DNA of 42,139 bases from Hespellia sp. (GCA_022790755.1 JAAVXR010000004.1:1-42139); one strand, 5' to 3'. Shown: positions 1-8,362, numbered from the stretch's first letter. Notes: generated from the letters alone by a model not told the origin. Program-made: numbers and translations.

Positions 1-174
1 GATAAGAAATTGCTGACGCTTCCCCTCTCTACATATAGCTTCTACGGAACTTATTCTGCAGACTACGGTACGATTATGGCAGGACTTCTTTTATGCGTAA
101 TTCCGATATTGATCCTGTATATTGTACTCCAGAAACAGATCATCGGCGGCGTCGTGGCAGGAGCTGTAAAGTAG
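1..174 (+). CDS. Carbohydrate ABC transporter permease, C-terminal end (partial)
   Basis: The reading frame is open from the first base of the window to a TAG at 172-174, giving 57 residues of a protein whose start lies upstream. The visible part holds one hydrophobic segment (GLLLCVIPILILYIVLQ) followed by QKQIIGGVVAGAVK and the stop. That ending is typical of MalG-type inner-membrane permeases of sugar ABC importers, which close with a helix and a short cytosolic QKxxxxGxxxGAVK tail. It sits 82 bp ahead of a GH32 glycosidase in the same direction, so a shared role in importing and hydrolysing a fructose-containing sugar is likely. The EAA loop and the substrate cannot be seen here. Confidence 0.75.
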   Translation, partial: DKKLLTLPLSTYSFYGTYSADYGTIMAGLLLCVIPILILYIVLQKQIIGGVVAGAVK

Positions 175-256
175 GAATACCGTTTATGTACTTACAGAAA
201 GCGGGGGAATCGAAATAGACACACATATTTTACATCTGAAAGCGCCCGGAAACTGG

Positions 257-1549
257 ATGAATGATCCGAACGGCTTCATATATTTTAAAGGAGAATATCA
301 TCTGTTTTTTCAATATTTTCCGTACGCCCCTGTATGGGGAACCATGCATTGGGGGCATGCGGTAAGCAAAGATCTGATTCACTGGAAACATCTGGGAATC
401 GCCCTTTTTCCTACACTGTATGAAGAACAAAACGGTTGTTTTTCAGGGAGCGCTCTGGAATGCGACGGAAAGCTTTATCTGTATTATACCGGAGTTCGCT
501 ATAAAAAACCTGATCAAAACAATATCCATGTTTGTACGAATGATGAGTATATAGCGACCCAATTTATGATCACTTCGGAGGACGGCGTACATTTTGACAA
601 TTTTTCTGACAAGAAAATGATTATTCCCATGATTGAAGATGAAGAAATCGGAGATTTAAAGGATACCAGAGACCCGAAGGTATGGAGGGAGGGAAATTAC
701 ATTTATATGGCCCTTGGAAGTACCTACCGGAAGGAAACAGGGCGCCTGCTAATCTACAAGAGTAGCGATGGAAAGACGTGGGAATATGCGTCGCAGCTTC
801 GCAGTGAAAAGTTTGGGAAAATCCTGGAGTGTCCGGATATTTTCAAGATCAATGGAACGTATATATTTATAGGTTCGCCGATGCACATTGTAGCTGAAAA
901 CGCAGGAATGTATGAACATCATGCGGTTTGTATGCCGATTGAGTTTGATACAGAAACTTGCGCTATAGCACTTCCGGAATGGGAGAGATGTCAGTATGTG
1001 GATTACGGAATGGACCTTTATGCACCACAGACAAATATAGACGCAGAGGGGCGCAGAGTTATGGTCGCATGGATACGAATGCCAAAGGTGGTGAAAGAAG
1101 CTGGACAGACAGACTGGATTGGGATGATGTCACTTCCAAGAGTCATCGAACAGATTGACAATCATATTTATTTTCGGGTACATCCTTCTGTGGAAAAATA
1201 TTTTAACAGGGAAGTATCTGCGAAGGACGGGAAAATGCCAGATTGTCCCTGCAGGATAAAAACGGAACTGAAAGAAGACGAAAATCTGGACGTTGGAGGA
1301 TACAAGATTTGGGTGGAAGATGGTACGGTAAAAACAGATCGGCGCAAAGTATTTGCCACTATAGAAGGACATCATCTGACCAGCGAGACTCCAAAGGTTG
1401 GCAACTTCCGATTGGACATCTTTGTAGATAAGAATTTGATAGAAATATTTATAAATGAAGGTGAATATGTAATCAGCAATGTAGTATACGGTCTTGGAAA
1501 TAGGATAATCGGACCGGTTGAGAATATATTTTGTGGTGAAATATCATAA
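257..1549 (+). CDS. Glycoside hydrolase family 32 (sucrose/fructan beta-fructosidase)
   Basis: A 430-residue frame with the GH32 hallmarks: WMNDPNG, whose Asp (residue 3 of this frame) is the nucleophile, FSGS near residue 63, the RDP motif in DTRDPKVW near 138, and ECPDIF near 192 holding the acid/base Glu. A C-terminal beta-sandwich region ends in LDIFVDKNLIEIFINEG, typical of the family. These enzymes hydrolyse terminal fructose from sucrose, sucrose-6-phosphate or fructans. No signal peptide is visible, so the enzyme is probably cytosolic and fed by the preceding ABC importer. The start is unclear. Family-like sequence (HLKAPGNW) continues in frame upstream of the ATG at 257, but no ATG, GTG or TTG is found there. 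A GCGGGGGA ribosome site at 201-208 points at an ATA codon at 215. The drawn start therefore probably clips about 14 residues. Confidence 0.85.
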   Translation: MNDPNGFIYFKGEYHLFFQYFPYAPVWGTMHWGHAVSKDLIHWKHLGIALFPTLYEEQNGCFSGSALECDGKLYLYYTGVRYKKPDQNNIHVCTNDEYIATQFMITSEDGVHFDNFSDKKMIIPMIEDEEIGDLKDTRDPKVWREGNYIYMALGSTYRKETGRLLIYKSSDGKTWEYASQLRSEKFGKILECPDIFKINGTYIFIGSPMHIVAENAGMYEHHAVCMPIEFDTETCAIALPEWERCQYVDYGMDLYAPQTNIDAEGRRVMVAWIRMPKVVKEAGQTDWIGMMSLPRVIEQIDNHIYFRVHPSVEKYFNREVSAKDGKMPDCPCRIKTELKEDENLDVGGYKIWVEDGTVKTDRRKVFATIEGHHLTSETPKVGNFRLDIFVDKNLIEIFINEGEYVISNVVYGLGNRIIGPVENIFCGEIS

Positions 1550-1561
1550 ACGAAATCGTTA

Positions 1562-1614
1562 GGAGTTATTGCAAAAGTAGATGAAGCGTCTACTGGAGTA
1601 ATAGCTCCGTTTTT
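1562..1614 (+). terminator. Rho-independent terminator after GH32 gene
   Basis: A long imperfect stem between 1562 and 1608 (GGAGTTATT pairing with AGTAATAGCTCC, plus inner AGTAGA/TCTACT) is followed by a T run at 1610-1614. It lies 12 bp after the GH32 stop codon. Confidence 0.75.
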
Positions 1615-1655
1615 ATATCAAGAAATTGATTCTGAAAATTTCTGCATAATATATC

Positions 1656-1684
1656 TTGACTATTTATATTATATAGTATATAGT
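1656..1684 (+). promoter_or_regulatory. Sigma-A type promoter of the PadR operon, in AT-rich palindromic DNA
   Basis: TTGACT (1656-1661), 17 bp, TATAGT (1679-1684). The -10 region lies in repeated ATATAGTATATAGTATAT, and further AT palindromes follow up to 1740. PadR proteins commonly bind such dyads and autoregulate, so this stretch is the likely operator. Inferred from sequence only. Confidence 0.55.
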
Positions 1685-1773
1685 ATATTAAAATTAGATA
1701 TATATTTTATTTTCATATATATTTCATTTATATATATGGAAAAGTATATGAATCAATAAAGGAGGAAGACAGT

Positions 1774-2100
1774 ATGACATTTCCACTCAGCGCACCCATG
1801 TTTGATTTTCTTGTTTTGTCTGTTATCGTGGAAAGCGACGCCTATGGATATCAGATCAGTCAGATCATTAAACGCGCAGCAAATACTAAAGACTCTACGC
1901 TCTATCCTATCTTACGTCGCCTGCAGGAACGTCAGTATGTTAGCACATACGATCAACAATATCAGGGACGAAACAGAAAATACTATAAAATCACCGAAGC
2001 CGGCAGGAGTTATCACCAGGAACTTCTACAGGAATGGGAACGTCACAAGACGATCATTGATGATATTGTAAAAGGAGGGGATTCTAATGACGAAAAATGA
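1774..2100 (+). CDS. PadR family transcriptional regulator
   Basis: A 108-residue winged-helix protein. The N-terminal half (FDFLVLSVIVESDAYGYQIS, then DSTLYPILRRLQERQYV and RKYYKITEAGR) is the standard PadR helix-turn-helix plus wing. The short C-terminal helix (ELLQEWERHKTIIDDI) would dimerise. An AAGGAGGAAGACAGT ribosome site precedes the ATG. The stop overlaps the start of the DUF1700 gene by 14 bp, which implies translational coupling. PadR regulators next to DUF1700 and DUF4097 genes form a recurring Firmicutes envelope-stress or signalling cassette. The protein probably represses its own operon through the AT-rich dyads upstream. The inducer is unknown. Confidence 0.85.
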   Translation: MTFPLSAPMFDFLVLSVIVESDAYGYQISQIIKRAANTKDSTLYPILRRLQERQYVSTYDQQYQGRNRKYYKITEAGRSYHQELLQEWERHKTIIDDIVKGGDSNDEK

Positions 2101-2683
2101 TTATCTGGATCAACTTTCACGCAGGCTGCATCATCTTCCAAAAGAAGATTACGACCGCGCACTCGCTTATTTTGATGAATATTTTATGGAAGCCGGCTCG
2201 GAAAATGAACAACAGGCAATCCAAGATTTAGGTTCACCCGAGGAGGCCGCACGGGAACTCATCATGAATCTAGCAGAAAAAAATGCTCAAGATCCACCCA
2301 AAACAGTAAAACGCAGCTTTTCCGCAATCTGGATCGGAATACTGGGTGTCTGCGCTGCCCCGATTGCGGTTCCTGTCGCATTTTCTATTTTGGTTGTTAT
2401 TCTGTGCATGCTGTTTTGTGCCTTAGTTTTTCTGCTGTGTATTTTCATATCCGCAGTTGCGGTCGTCGCTTCCGGTGTGATCGGACTTTGCGGCGGCGGA
2501 GTTCTGCTTTTCCACGCATTCAGCGATGGACTTGCTACCATCGGTCTTAGCCTGTTTGCTCTTGGACTTGGAATTTTATCAACCTATGGTTCATTTCTTC
2601 TCTGTAAATGGGCTTTAAGAAAGACCTCTCATTCTCTGGGAAGGATTACGAAAGGAGGACGCAGGAATGAAAACAACTACTAA
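2087..2683 (+). CDS. DUF1700 (HAAS-type) membrane protein
   Basis: 198 residues. The N-terminal 65 residues (YLDQLSRRLHHLPKEDYDRALAYFDEYF and IQDLGSPEEAARELI) match the helical HAAS/DUF1700 domain that accompanies PadR regulators. The remainder holds about three hydrophobic segments (residues about 78-100, 108-135 and 143-170), so it is an integral membrane protein with a cytosolic N-terminal domain. It overlaps padR at its start and the DUF4097 gene at its end (17 bp), so the three genes are one operon. The family is thought to pass a membrane signal to PadR, but the molecular function is not established. The start is supported by AAAGGAGGGGATTCTA upstream. Confidence 0.8.
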   Translation: MTKNDYLDQLSRRLHHLPKEDYDRALAYFDEYFMEAGSENEQQAIQDLGSPEEAARELIMNLAEKNAQDPPKTVKRSFSAIWIGILGVCAAPIAVPVAFSILVVILCMLFCALVFLLCIFISAVAVVASGVIGLCGGGVLLFHAFSDGLATIGLSLFALGLGILSTYGSFLLCKWALRKTSHSLGRITKGGRRNENNY

Positions 2684-3626
2684 ACACATTTTTATGATTT
2701 CTGGGATTCTGATGGCAGCCGGAATTGTACTGACTCTGATTGGAATTTCTTTTGGAGGCTGGCCCGGCGTTTCCATTTCCAGATATGGAATCTCCTCTTC
2801 CTCTGCCCAACACGAACCCTTTACTCTGGAAAAAACGGAAATTGATGCTTTCTCTAATCTAGAGATTCAGATGGATACTTACGCCGATATTCAGATTCTT
2901 CCTTCCGAAGATGAACACTTTTACCTGGAATACTTATTGGCTTCCCACGCCGAAAAACCAGATTATTATGTGACTGATGATTCGTTCGTGTTCAGGCAGC
3001 ATTCGATTTCTTATGCGTCACTTTCTCTGGGGAGTATCCATTCTGATCCGATCAACGCTTATTTGGCTCTGTATATTCCTGTAGACTGCAATTTGGATCA
3101 ATTAAAAATTGACGTTGAAAGCTGTGATCTCCAAATCGAGAATATCCAAGCAAAAAGCACAGAGATTCACGACAATTACGGAGATATTGAAACAAAAGAC
3201 AGCAAACTGGGGACATTTGATATTTCGTTAGAGAGTGGAGATTTCACTGCAAGAAATATGACTACGGAACAATTTTCCATGAAAAGCGAGTATGGAACCG
3301 TTGTTTTCCAGGACTTCTCCTGCGACAAACAGGCTTCCTTCCGGATGGAATCCGGTGATCTTTCTTTGGATGCAACCAAATTAGGTTCTCTTTCTTGTAA
3401 AAGTGAATATGGAAATATTCTTCTCCAATTACCAGAAGATCCGATCACTTATTCCTATGATCTGACCACAGAATACGGTTCCATTCATCTGCCGTTTAAC
3501 GCACCAATCGGGTACTATTCTGACGATGAAGACGAAGTTGTTTACCGTACCAACACAGAAACTGGAAAAGAATACCGTATTTCCATTCAAACAGAATCCG
3601 GTGATATCCGTATCCAGGAGCGATAA
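2667..3626 (+). CDS. DUF4097 beta-strand repeat protein, membrane anchored
   Basis: 319 residues. One N-terminal hydrophobic segment (FMISGILMAAGIVLTLIGISFGG) is followed by an extracytoplasmic region rich in short repeats alternating ESGD and EYG motifs (DNYGDIET, LESGDFTA, SEYGTVVF, MESGDLSL, SEYGNILL, TESGDIRI). These are the turns of the right-handed beta-helix typical of DUF4097. It is third in the padR operon and starts 17 bp before the DUF1700 stop. It is probably an outer-face partner of the DUF1700 protein; the ligand and role are unknown. The gene ends 67 bp before the left attachment repeat of the integrated element. Confidence 0.8.
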   Translation: MKTTTKHIFMISGILMAAGIVLTLIGISFGGWPGVSISRYGISSSSAQHEPFTLEKTEIDAFSNLEIQMDTYADIQILPSEDEHFYLEYLLASHAEKPDYYVTDDSFVFRQHSISYASLSLGSIHSDPINAYLALYIPVDCNLDQLKIDVESCDLQIENIQAKSTEIHDNYGDIETKDSKLGTFDISLESGDFTARNMTTEQFSMKSEYGTVVFQDFSCDKQASFRMESGDLSLDATKLGSLSCKSEYGNILLQLPEDPITYSYDLTTEYGSIHLPFNAPIGYYSDDEDEVVYRTNTETGKEYRISIQTESGDIRIQER

Positions 3627-3693
3627 ATTGGGGGAACGATAAAAACCACCATCCCCGGAGATTCCAAACGCTCCAAAAACAGTGATTTTCAAC

Positions 3694-3735
3694 TGCGCGA
3701 TCAGGGGTTCGAACCCTGGACACCCTGATTAAGAG
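3694..3735. repeat. Left attachment repeat (3' fragment of tRNA-Lys)
   Basis: A copy of the tRNA-Lys 3' portion, from anticodon loop to discriminator, without the 5' half. One mismatch to 11419-11460. It marks the junction of the element with the chromosome on the side of the DUF4097 gene. Confidence 0.85.
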
Positions 3736-3770
3736 ACATTCATAAGTCCTGATTTACAATAAGAATTATA

Positions 3771-3797
3771 GGCATATTCTCAATATGCGAATATGCC
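3771..3797. repeat. Perfect 9-bp inverted repeat near the left end of the element
   Basis: GGCATATTC (3771-3779) and GAATATGCC (3789-3797) are separated by 9 bp, which contain a further AATATGC. It lies 36 bp inside the attachment repeat and may be a recombination-directionality or integrase arm site, or a simple terminator. No protein assignment can be made. Confidence 0.4.
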
Positions 3798-3824
3798 ATT
3801 TCTTCTAACAGTTCTCCCGAAAAT

Positions 3825-3845
3825 TCGCGCCCAATCTCGCGCCCA
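3825..3845. repeat. Two tandem TCGCGCCCA sites, possible integrase arm sites (left)
   Basis: TCGCGCCCA occurs at 3825-3833 and 3837-3845, a 12-bp period, 90 bp inside the left attachment repeat. The same motif occurs at matching spacing near the right end (11247-11277). Paired, GC-rich, same-orientation sites near both ends resemble arm-type integrase or Xis binding sites. Confidence 0.45.
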
Positions 3846-3927
3846 CCCACTGTAATAATCATTATATCTCTTAAAAACTCTTCACATTAAGCAACTTTTT
3901 TCGGGAATCCTTCCAGACCGTTCAGTT

Positions 3928-4057
3928 CAAAAACCCCGAATTCCCGAAAACCCGTTCCGGAAATGCAGTCTGCAAGGCAATTATCCGTTATAATCACCGA
4001 AACACAATCCCAAAATTTCTGCATTTCCAAACGGGAAAACGGGATTTCGGGATTTTT
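3928..4057. repeat. Inverted clusters of 8-bp iterons (possible replication origin or hairpin)
   Basis: Right arm: CGGGAAAA, CGGGATTT, CGGGATTT at 4032, 4040 and 4048, exactly 8 bp apart. Left arm: CCCG at 3935, 3943 and 3951, also 8 bp apart, in the opposite orientation. The arms (3928-3967 and 4019-4057) form an imperfect 40-bp inverted repeat around an AT-rich 51-bp spacer. Iterons flanking AT-rich DNA are typical of small-replicon origins, and the element encodes a DUF927-type ATPase. A role as origin is inference; a transcription terminator hairpin is the alternative. A 69-codon frame across it shows no protein character. Confidence 0.4.
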
Positions 4058-4135
4058 CACTTCACAGTCTGAATCTCCAAGACACTTCTGGCGCAAATCC
4101 CGTCTATCTCCGTGAATAGAAATCAGGTTGACAGC

Positions 4136-5325
4136 TTATTCATTTACCGCCGGAAATATCGTGCTTTCCAGCTTATCTGCCACTACCCTTTCATCGTCTT
4201 TCGCGACATGCGAATATACAGAAAGCGTTATCTTTGGGTCTTGATGCCCTGCCCTTTTCTGCACTATATGTAACGGAACTCCCTGTGAAAGCAAAAATGA
4301 TATTGCGCTGTGCCTCGTTCCATGTAATTTTATGTGCCTTAAGCCATATTTCTTTAAGGTTTTAGCCCATTTTGCTGTAAAACTTTTGGGCAGAAAATAG
4401 TTTCCATCTTCTTTGGAAATGACCATATTACTGTTACCAAAATCTTTTCCATATCTCATTCTATTTGTATTATACCTAAGCTTCTGCTGTTTTAACAGCT
4501 TCATTGTATAATCACTTACCACCATTGTCCTGTTAGAACCATCTGTCTTACAATCCTTAAGAACCGGACACTTACTATCTACTGATTCAACCAGGCTATG
4601 CCGGATTGAGATAGTTTTATTCTCAAAATCAATATCCTGGAATCTCAGCCCCAATAATTCGCCTCTCCTCATAACGCAATCGAATAACAATGCTACTGGG
4701 AGCTCCATATCCGTTCCCTTACAGCCTGTTTCAGCTTCTTAATTTCTTCTACCGTATATACATCAAAATCCTTGTCTTCCATATCTCGTCCAATTTTAAT
4801 ATGATTGGTAGGATTCTTCTTTATATACTCTAATTCTACCGCCACATTCAATGAAGCCTTGAATACTCTGTTAATATGCTTCACTGTAGTCGCCTTCAAC
4901 GGTTTATCACTGGCATTCGACTTATTACGCCATTGGTTATAGACCTGCTGAATCTGTGACTTCTGCAGACTTTGAAGCTTAATCCTGCCAAACATAGGCT
5001 TCAAATAACGTTCTATCACCCCCTCATAATCTCTGACAGTTGCCGGACTGCTCTGAACCCTCACATAATCTCTCATGTACTCATCCAAATAGGATGAAAC
5101 TGTTTTATCCATTGGCATCAACATCTCTCCAGAAAGGAACTCAGCCTGTTTCATTATAAGCATATTTTCGGCTTCCTCCCTGTCTGTAGTGTCTACATGA
5201 TAATGGACTCGCTTACGCTTGCCCGTTAACGGGTCTCTCCCCATTTCTAATATAACATCAAAATACTTTATATTGTCTGCATTCGGTCTCGGTCTTACCG
5301 TGCCTGAAATTTTGGATTTTGCCAT
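4136..5325 (-). pseudogene. Tyrosine recombinase/integrase, split by a single-base frameshift
   Basis: Two overlapping frames make one phage-type integrase of about 400 residues. The first (4693-5325, 210 residues) holds an AP2-like N-terminal arm-binding domain and the SAM-like core-binding domain (TVSSYLDEYMRDYV, then ATVRDYEGVIERYLKPMFG). The second (4136-4708, 190 residues) holds the catalytic domain with R (CVMRRGELLGLR), HxxR (LHGTRHS), GH and the tyrosine in VYSHV. Continuity is restored by adding one A at GTAAGGG near 4720, which gives KGTDMELPVALLF. The catalytic half has its own ATG at 4708 with AAGGGA seven bases upstream, so it might still be made separately. The start at 5325 lies 6 bp after the DUF927 stop. 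The gene reads outward toward the left attachment repeat. It is probably inactive as one polypeptide, unless the missing base is an assembly error. Confidence 0.8.
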
Positions 5326-5331
5326 TGGAAT

Positions 5332-7074
5332 CTACCTGCCTTTCTTCTTGGTGTTTGTTTGAATTTTAGAATCATCTGATTCCTTGTCATCTGTTTTAAT
5401 TCTCACCGTATAACCGGATACAACCGTATCCTCTAAACCCAGGTGTTCTTTGCTTTTTAATCTGTCTTTCTCACATACAAGCAATCCCAGATCTCTGAGT
5501 CTGTGCAAAACCGCCTTACTGTCTCGCATGCCTTTCTTCTCCAAAATCTTTTCAAAGGTAAATTCTTTGATAAAGACAGCGGATTCAGATACACATCCAT
5601 CGCAGAGAAGCACACGCTTACTCTTTTTATATTTTCCGCTCTTATAGTAAGCCTCCGTTACCGGAACTTTGCTGTTATTTATGGTTTCACCAAATTCATC
5701 CGGTCTTTCAATCACATAAGCTATGATTGCATCATACGCCTTAAGCCCAATATCGTAATCCTCCTTGCTAAGCTTAAGATTTTCTATGAAGAACTTCACT
5801 ATCATATCTCTATCAAGATTTATTTTCAGAGCCTCCTTGGCAATCTCTACCGTAGCCAGAATAACGCCTACTTTCTTTGCCATGCGAACCATCAACGGAT
5901 TCTTGTTCTCTATATTTTCCAAGAAAGAAGCCGTCTCTTCCTCACAAAACTCAACTAAGCTTTCTTTTTCAATCTGTAATAAATACTTCGCCATCCTTGG
6001 CACTGCCCACCCATAATTTGATAAAGAAGCTTTCTTTATTGCATCTGCCGACTTCGCTGATTTTGTCCACTGGATATTCTCAAACTCCATCACACGCGCC
6101 ATAAGCCCTTCATAATCATCTGCCGAAGCAAGGATACTACACTCACTGCTCATGAATACAGATGTATGGAACTCATTCGTTTCCACCATATCCAGATTCT
6201 TGTTCATTCTGCTCCTTTCACTTCCGTTTGCAACAGTATACAGAAACTTCGTCATATTCTTATGGCTCACCGCCGTAAATTCATCTATACCTGCCGGATA
6301 TGCACTCGACAGCTTATGTATAATACTCAGTTCCGTATCAATAAAAGACATCATGAATGACTTTCCCGATGAAACCGGACGCGCGCCTGCTGAGACAGCA
6401 AGGTTCAATGCCGTTGTCTTTCCTGAACTGCTATTCCCTACCAGGCTCATCATAATATTATCTATAGGATAATCTTGATGTATATAGTCCAACACCACTG
6501 CACTCAATGCCCCTGCAAGCACCACTTCCAATGGTGTTCCCAAAACTTCCTCCCGTATCATCTTCTTCCATTCCTTCATACTGCCACGAGGTTCTATCTC
6601 AAGTCCTCCTACATATTCACTGGTAATGTCATAGCCTTTATCCCCTTTAAATATCTGCTTGTCACCATATAGTGAGAACCCTACCCGCTTATGCTGAAAT
6701 ACCACAGGCGCATCAGCCTCTTCATTTTCAATACATTTGATTAAAATACCTGCAGTTTTCTTGTCCACCTGGGCACCGTATTCAGTAAGATTCAGAATGT
6801 TCTGCTCTGTCAGCATATTCCGGGAAATATCTACCTCTGTCCCGTTCCCCCTGCAGTCATATACTATAATTTTAAGTACCCTCTTCATTGTCTCCAACTC
6901 TACGAGTACCTTCTTCACTTCAACTGCACTTCCACATGGCACAAAAACTGGTCTATCCTCTTTCTTTTTAGGCTTAGACATATAACCATATTGATGATCC
7001 ACAATCTTACAATCCGGATGTCTGAGAAAAGCTTTTCCCCTCTCTTCATTAATTCCTACAAACTTGCCTGCCAT
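5332..7074 (-). CDS. DUF927-type AAA/helicase-like ATPase of the element
   Basis: A 580-residue protein with a Walker A motif (SLVGNSSSGKTTAL) at about residue 213 and a likely Walker B-like segment (YPAGIDEFTAV) some 50 residues later. The arrangement matches DUF927 proteins, superfamily-3-like ATPases found with primases in phages, plasmids and integrative elements. The C-terminal 100 residues (FTFEKILEKKGMRDSKAVLHRLRDLGLL) look like a winged helix, and the tail is charged. It may act in replication of the excised element, perhaps at the iterons at 3928-4057. AAAGGGGGTGTATTTATT precedes the ATG. A 34-codon ORF ends inside its first codons, and the integrase starts 6 bp after its stop, so leader ORF, ATPase and integrase form one operon. 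No primase motif was recognised. Confidence 0.7.
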   Translation of the reverse strand: MAGKFVGINEERGKAFLRHPDCKIVDHQYGYMSKPKKKEDRPVFVPCGSAVEVKKVLVELETMKRVLKIIVYDCRGNGTEVDISRNMLTEQNILNLTEYGAQVDKKTAGILIKCIENEEADAPVVFQHKRVGFSLYGDKQIFKGDKGYDITSEYVGGLEIEPRGSMKEWKKMIREEVLGTPLEVVLAGALSAVVLDYIHQDYPIDNIMMSLVGNSSSGKTTALNLAVSAGARPVSSGKSFMMSFIDTELSIIHKLSSAYPAGIDEFTAVSHKNMTKFLYTVANGSERSRMNKNLDMVETNEFHTSVFMSSECSILASADDYEGLMARVMEFENIQWTKSAKSADAIKKASLSNYGWAVPRMAKYLLQIEKESLVEFCEEETASFLENIENKNPLMVRMAKKVGVILATVEIAKEALKINLDRDMIVKFFIENLKLSKEDYDIGLKAYDAIIAYVIERPDEFGETINNSKVPVTEAYYKSGKYKKSKRVLLCDGCVSESAVFIKEFTFEKILEKKGMRDSKAVLHRLRDLGLLVCEKDRLKSKEHLGLEDTVVSGYTVRIKTDDKESDDSKIQTNTKKKGR

Positions 7075-7160
7075 AATAAATACACCCCCTTTAATTTCCC
7101 GGCGGATGAATTACTATTTTCTGCCGCTGCTATAAAGTTAAAAATGTTGTGTGCTCTCAT
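7056..7160 (-). CDS. 34-residue leader ORF overlapping the DUF927 start
   Basis: ATG at 7158-7160 is preceded by a perfect AAGGAGGTGTGTGAT ribosome site. The frame runs 34 codons to a TAG at 7056 and overlaps the first 19 bases of the ATPase gene in another frame. The peptide starts MRAHNIFNFIAAAENSNS and is not recognised. The strong ribosome site and the overlap suggest translational coupling to the ATPase or a small protein of the element. No other start with a comparable site exists between here and the 235-residue gene. Confidence 0.45.
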   Translation of the reverse strand: MRAHNIFNFIAAAENSNSSAGKLKGVYLLWQASL

Positions 7161-7569
7161 ATCACACACCTCCTTAAATTATTTAACTTCATGCAAAGGA
7201 AGTAGAACCAATGATAAGATGCATTTTTACACGACAAAAAAGGCATCACTAATAAATACGTACACTTACCAAGGTATACACAAACATGTATACTTCTTCT
7301 GGTCTTTTTACGTAGATATTAGTCACGCCCTTATTACTCTTAATACTTGCTGGCTGTCATTGTATTCTCTCATAATACTCGGCTCTTATGCAAGTGCCAT
7401 CTCATCATTGGCTCTTCGTACTTTCAGACATCCCCTTATAGTTCACTTTTTTCATCTTCTCTTCGTCTCTTATATAAGAACTATAATTAGCAGGGAAAGA
7501 CTCTACATTCTTATTATGAAATTATGGATTTGATTATCTCATATCTTCATTATACAGTCAAGTACTTTT
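7161..7569. other. 409-bp non-coding region of the element with a GTATAC palindrome
   Basis: No convincing gene on either strand. It separates the 235-residue gene from the replication/integration operon, so it should hold the promoter of the latter. GTATAC (7274-7279) and GTATAC (7288-7293), separated by 8 bp, form a palindrome that could be an operator. No clear -35/-10 pair was identified. The rest is AT-rich and shows nothing else recognisable. Confidence 0.4.
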
Positions 7570-8277
7570 TTACGTATATTTAGAATCAGCATCATATATT
7601 TTAAATCTATTTGTATCAGCATCATATAAGAGAAGCCTTTTCTGGGTAAGCTTTCCAGAATCTGTCTTTATGCTACACGTCTCATATGTTAATTCCATCA
7701 TAGCCGGGATTGTACTCTTATTAACCATGCTAAGGAGTGCATACTCGTTATTTGAAAACCCCACTAACAGTTGTCTGCATCCATTTGCTGAACAGAACAT
7801 ATTAAGTAATGGCTTATAAAGTCCGCCAGAAGCTCCCCGTTCATCAAAAGAATTTGTAATACACCACAGCATCTTCTCATACTTAATATTCTCCATAACT
7901 TCAACGAGTCGGCAGATGATTGGTCTGAATATTTCTTCATCCTCTGTTTTTATCTCGTTTAAATATACATGAAGTGGTACAAGTTTTGTCTGTAAAACAC
8001 CGACAGTATTTTCTAATATTCTCTGATAAAGTTTGTCTTCCGGCTCTCCAAGAAAATATATGTCTTCTTCGCTTAAATATACCGGCTCTAAGATTTCGTT
8101 CTTTAAAAGCTGAGCTTCAAATATATAGTAAACAACTATGAGCCCTTCCACGTGATATCTGTAAACTTCCGCACTTAGGTTCACTGTCTCCAATTCCATA
8201 AATACATAGTCCAATTCTTTATTTGTAATTCTGCGCGCCACACTCCCTGTGCGCCTGCCCCATCTTTTAATTATCAT
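7570..8277 (-). CDS. Hypothetical protein, 235 residues, element cargo
   Basis: A soluble-looking protein with no signal peptide or membrane segment. The N-terminus is basic (KRWGRRTGSVARRITNKEL). The remainder alternates acidic helices (LSEEDIYFLGEPEDKLYQRIL) with hydrophobic strands (CRQLLVGFSNNEYALLSMV). The family is not recognised; it has some flavour of the DUF5688-like proteins common in Lachnospiraceae, but this is not a firm match. GAGGAAATCAGGAA precedes the ATG. It lies downstream of the SHOCT gene, but a hairpin terminator at 8363-8399 separates the two, so it is probably transcribed weakly by read-through or from its own promoter. Real gene, function unknown. Confidence 0.6.
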   Translation of the reverse strand: MIIKRWGRRTGSVARRITNKELDYVFMELETVNLSAEVYRYHVEGLIVVYYIFEAQLLKNEILEPVYLSEEDIYFLGEPEDKLYQRILENTVGVLQTKLVPLHVYLNEIKTEDEEIFRPIICRLVEVMENIKYEKMLWCITNSFDERGASGGLYKPLLNMFCSANGCRQLLVGFSNNEYALLSMVNKSTIPAMMELTYETCSIKTDSGKLTQKRLLLYDADTNRFKIYDADSKYT

Positions 8278-8362
8278 TTCCTGATTTCCTCACTTTCTTA
8301 TCCGAATCACTCTGAATTAGTTATTTTTATTACCATCAGGCGAACCTTCTCTGTAAAGAATA

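Noticed and set aside
3887-4096. 69-codon minus-strand frame near the left end of the element
   Set aside because: It spans the iteron palindrome, shows no protein character and has no convincing ribosome site.
6991-7533. 180-codon plus-strand frame in the element
   Set aside because: It overlaps the start of the ATPase gene antisense and the non-coding stretch; composition is that of a shadow frame.
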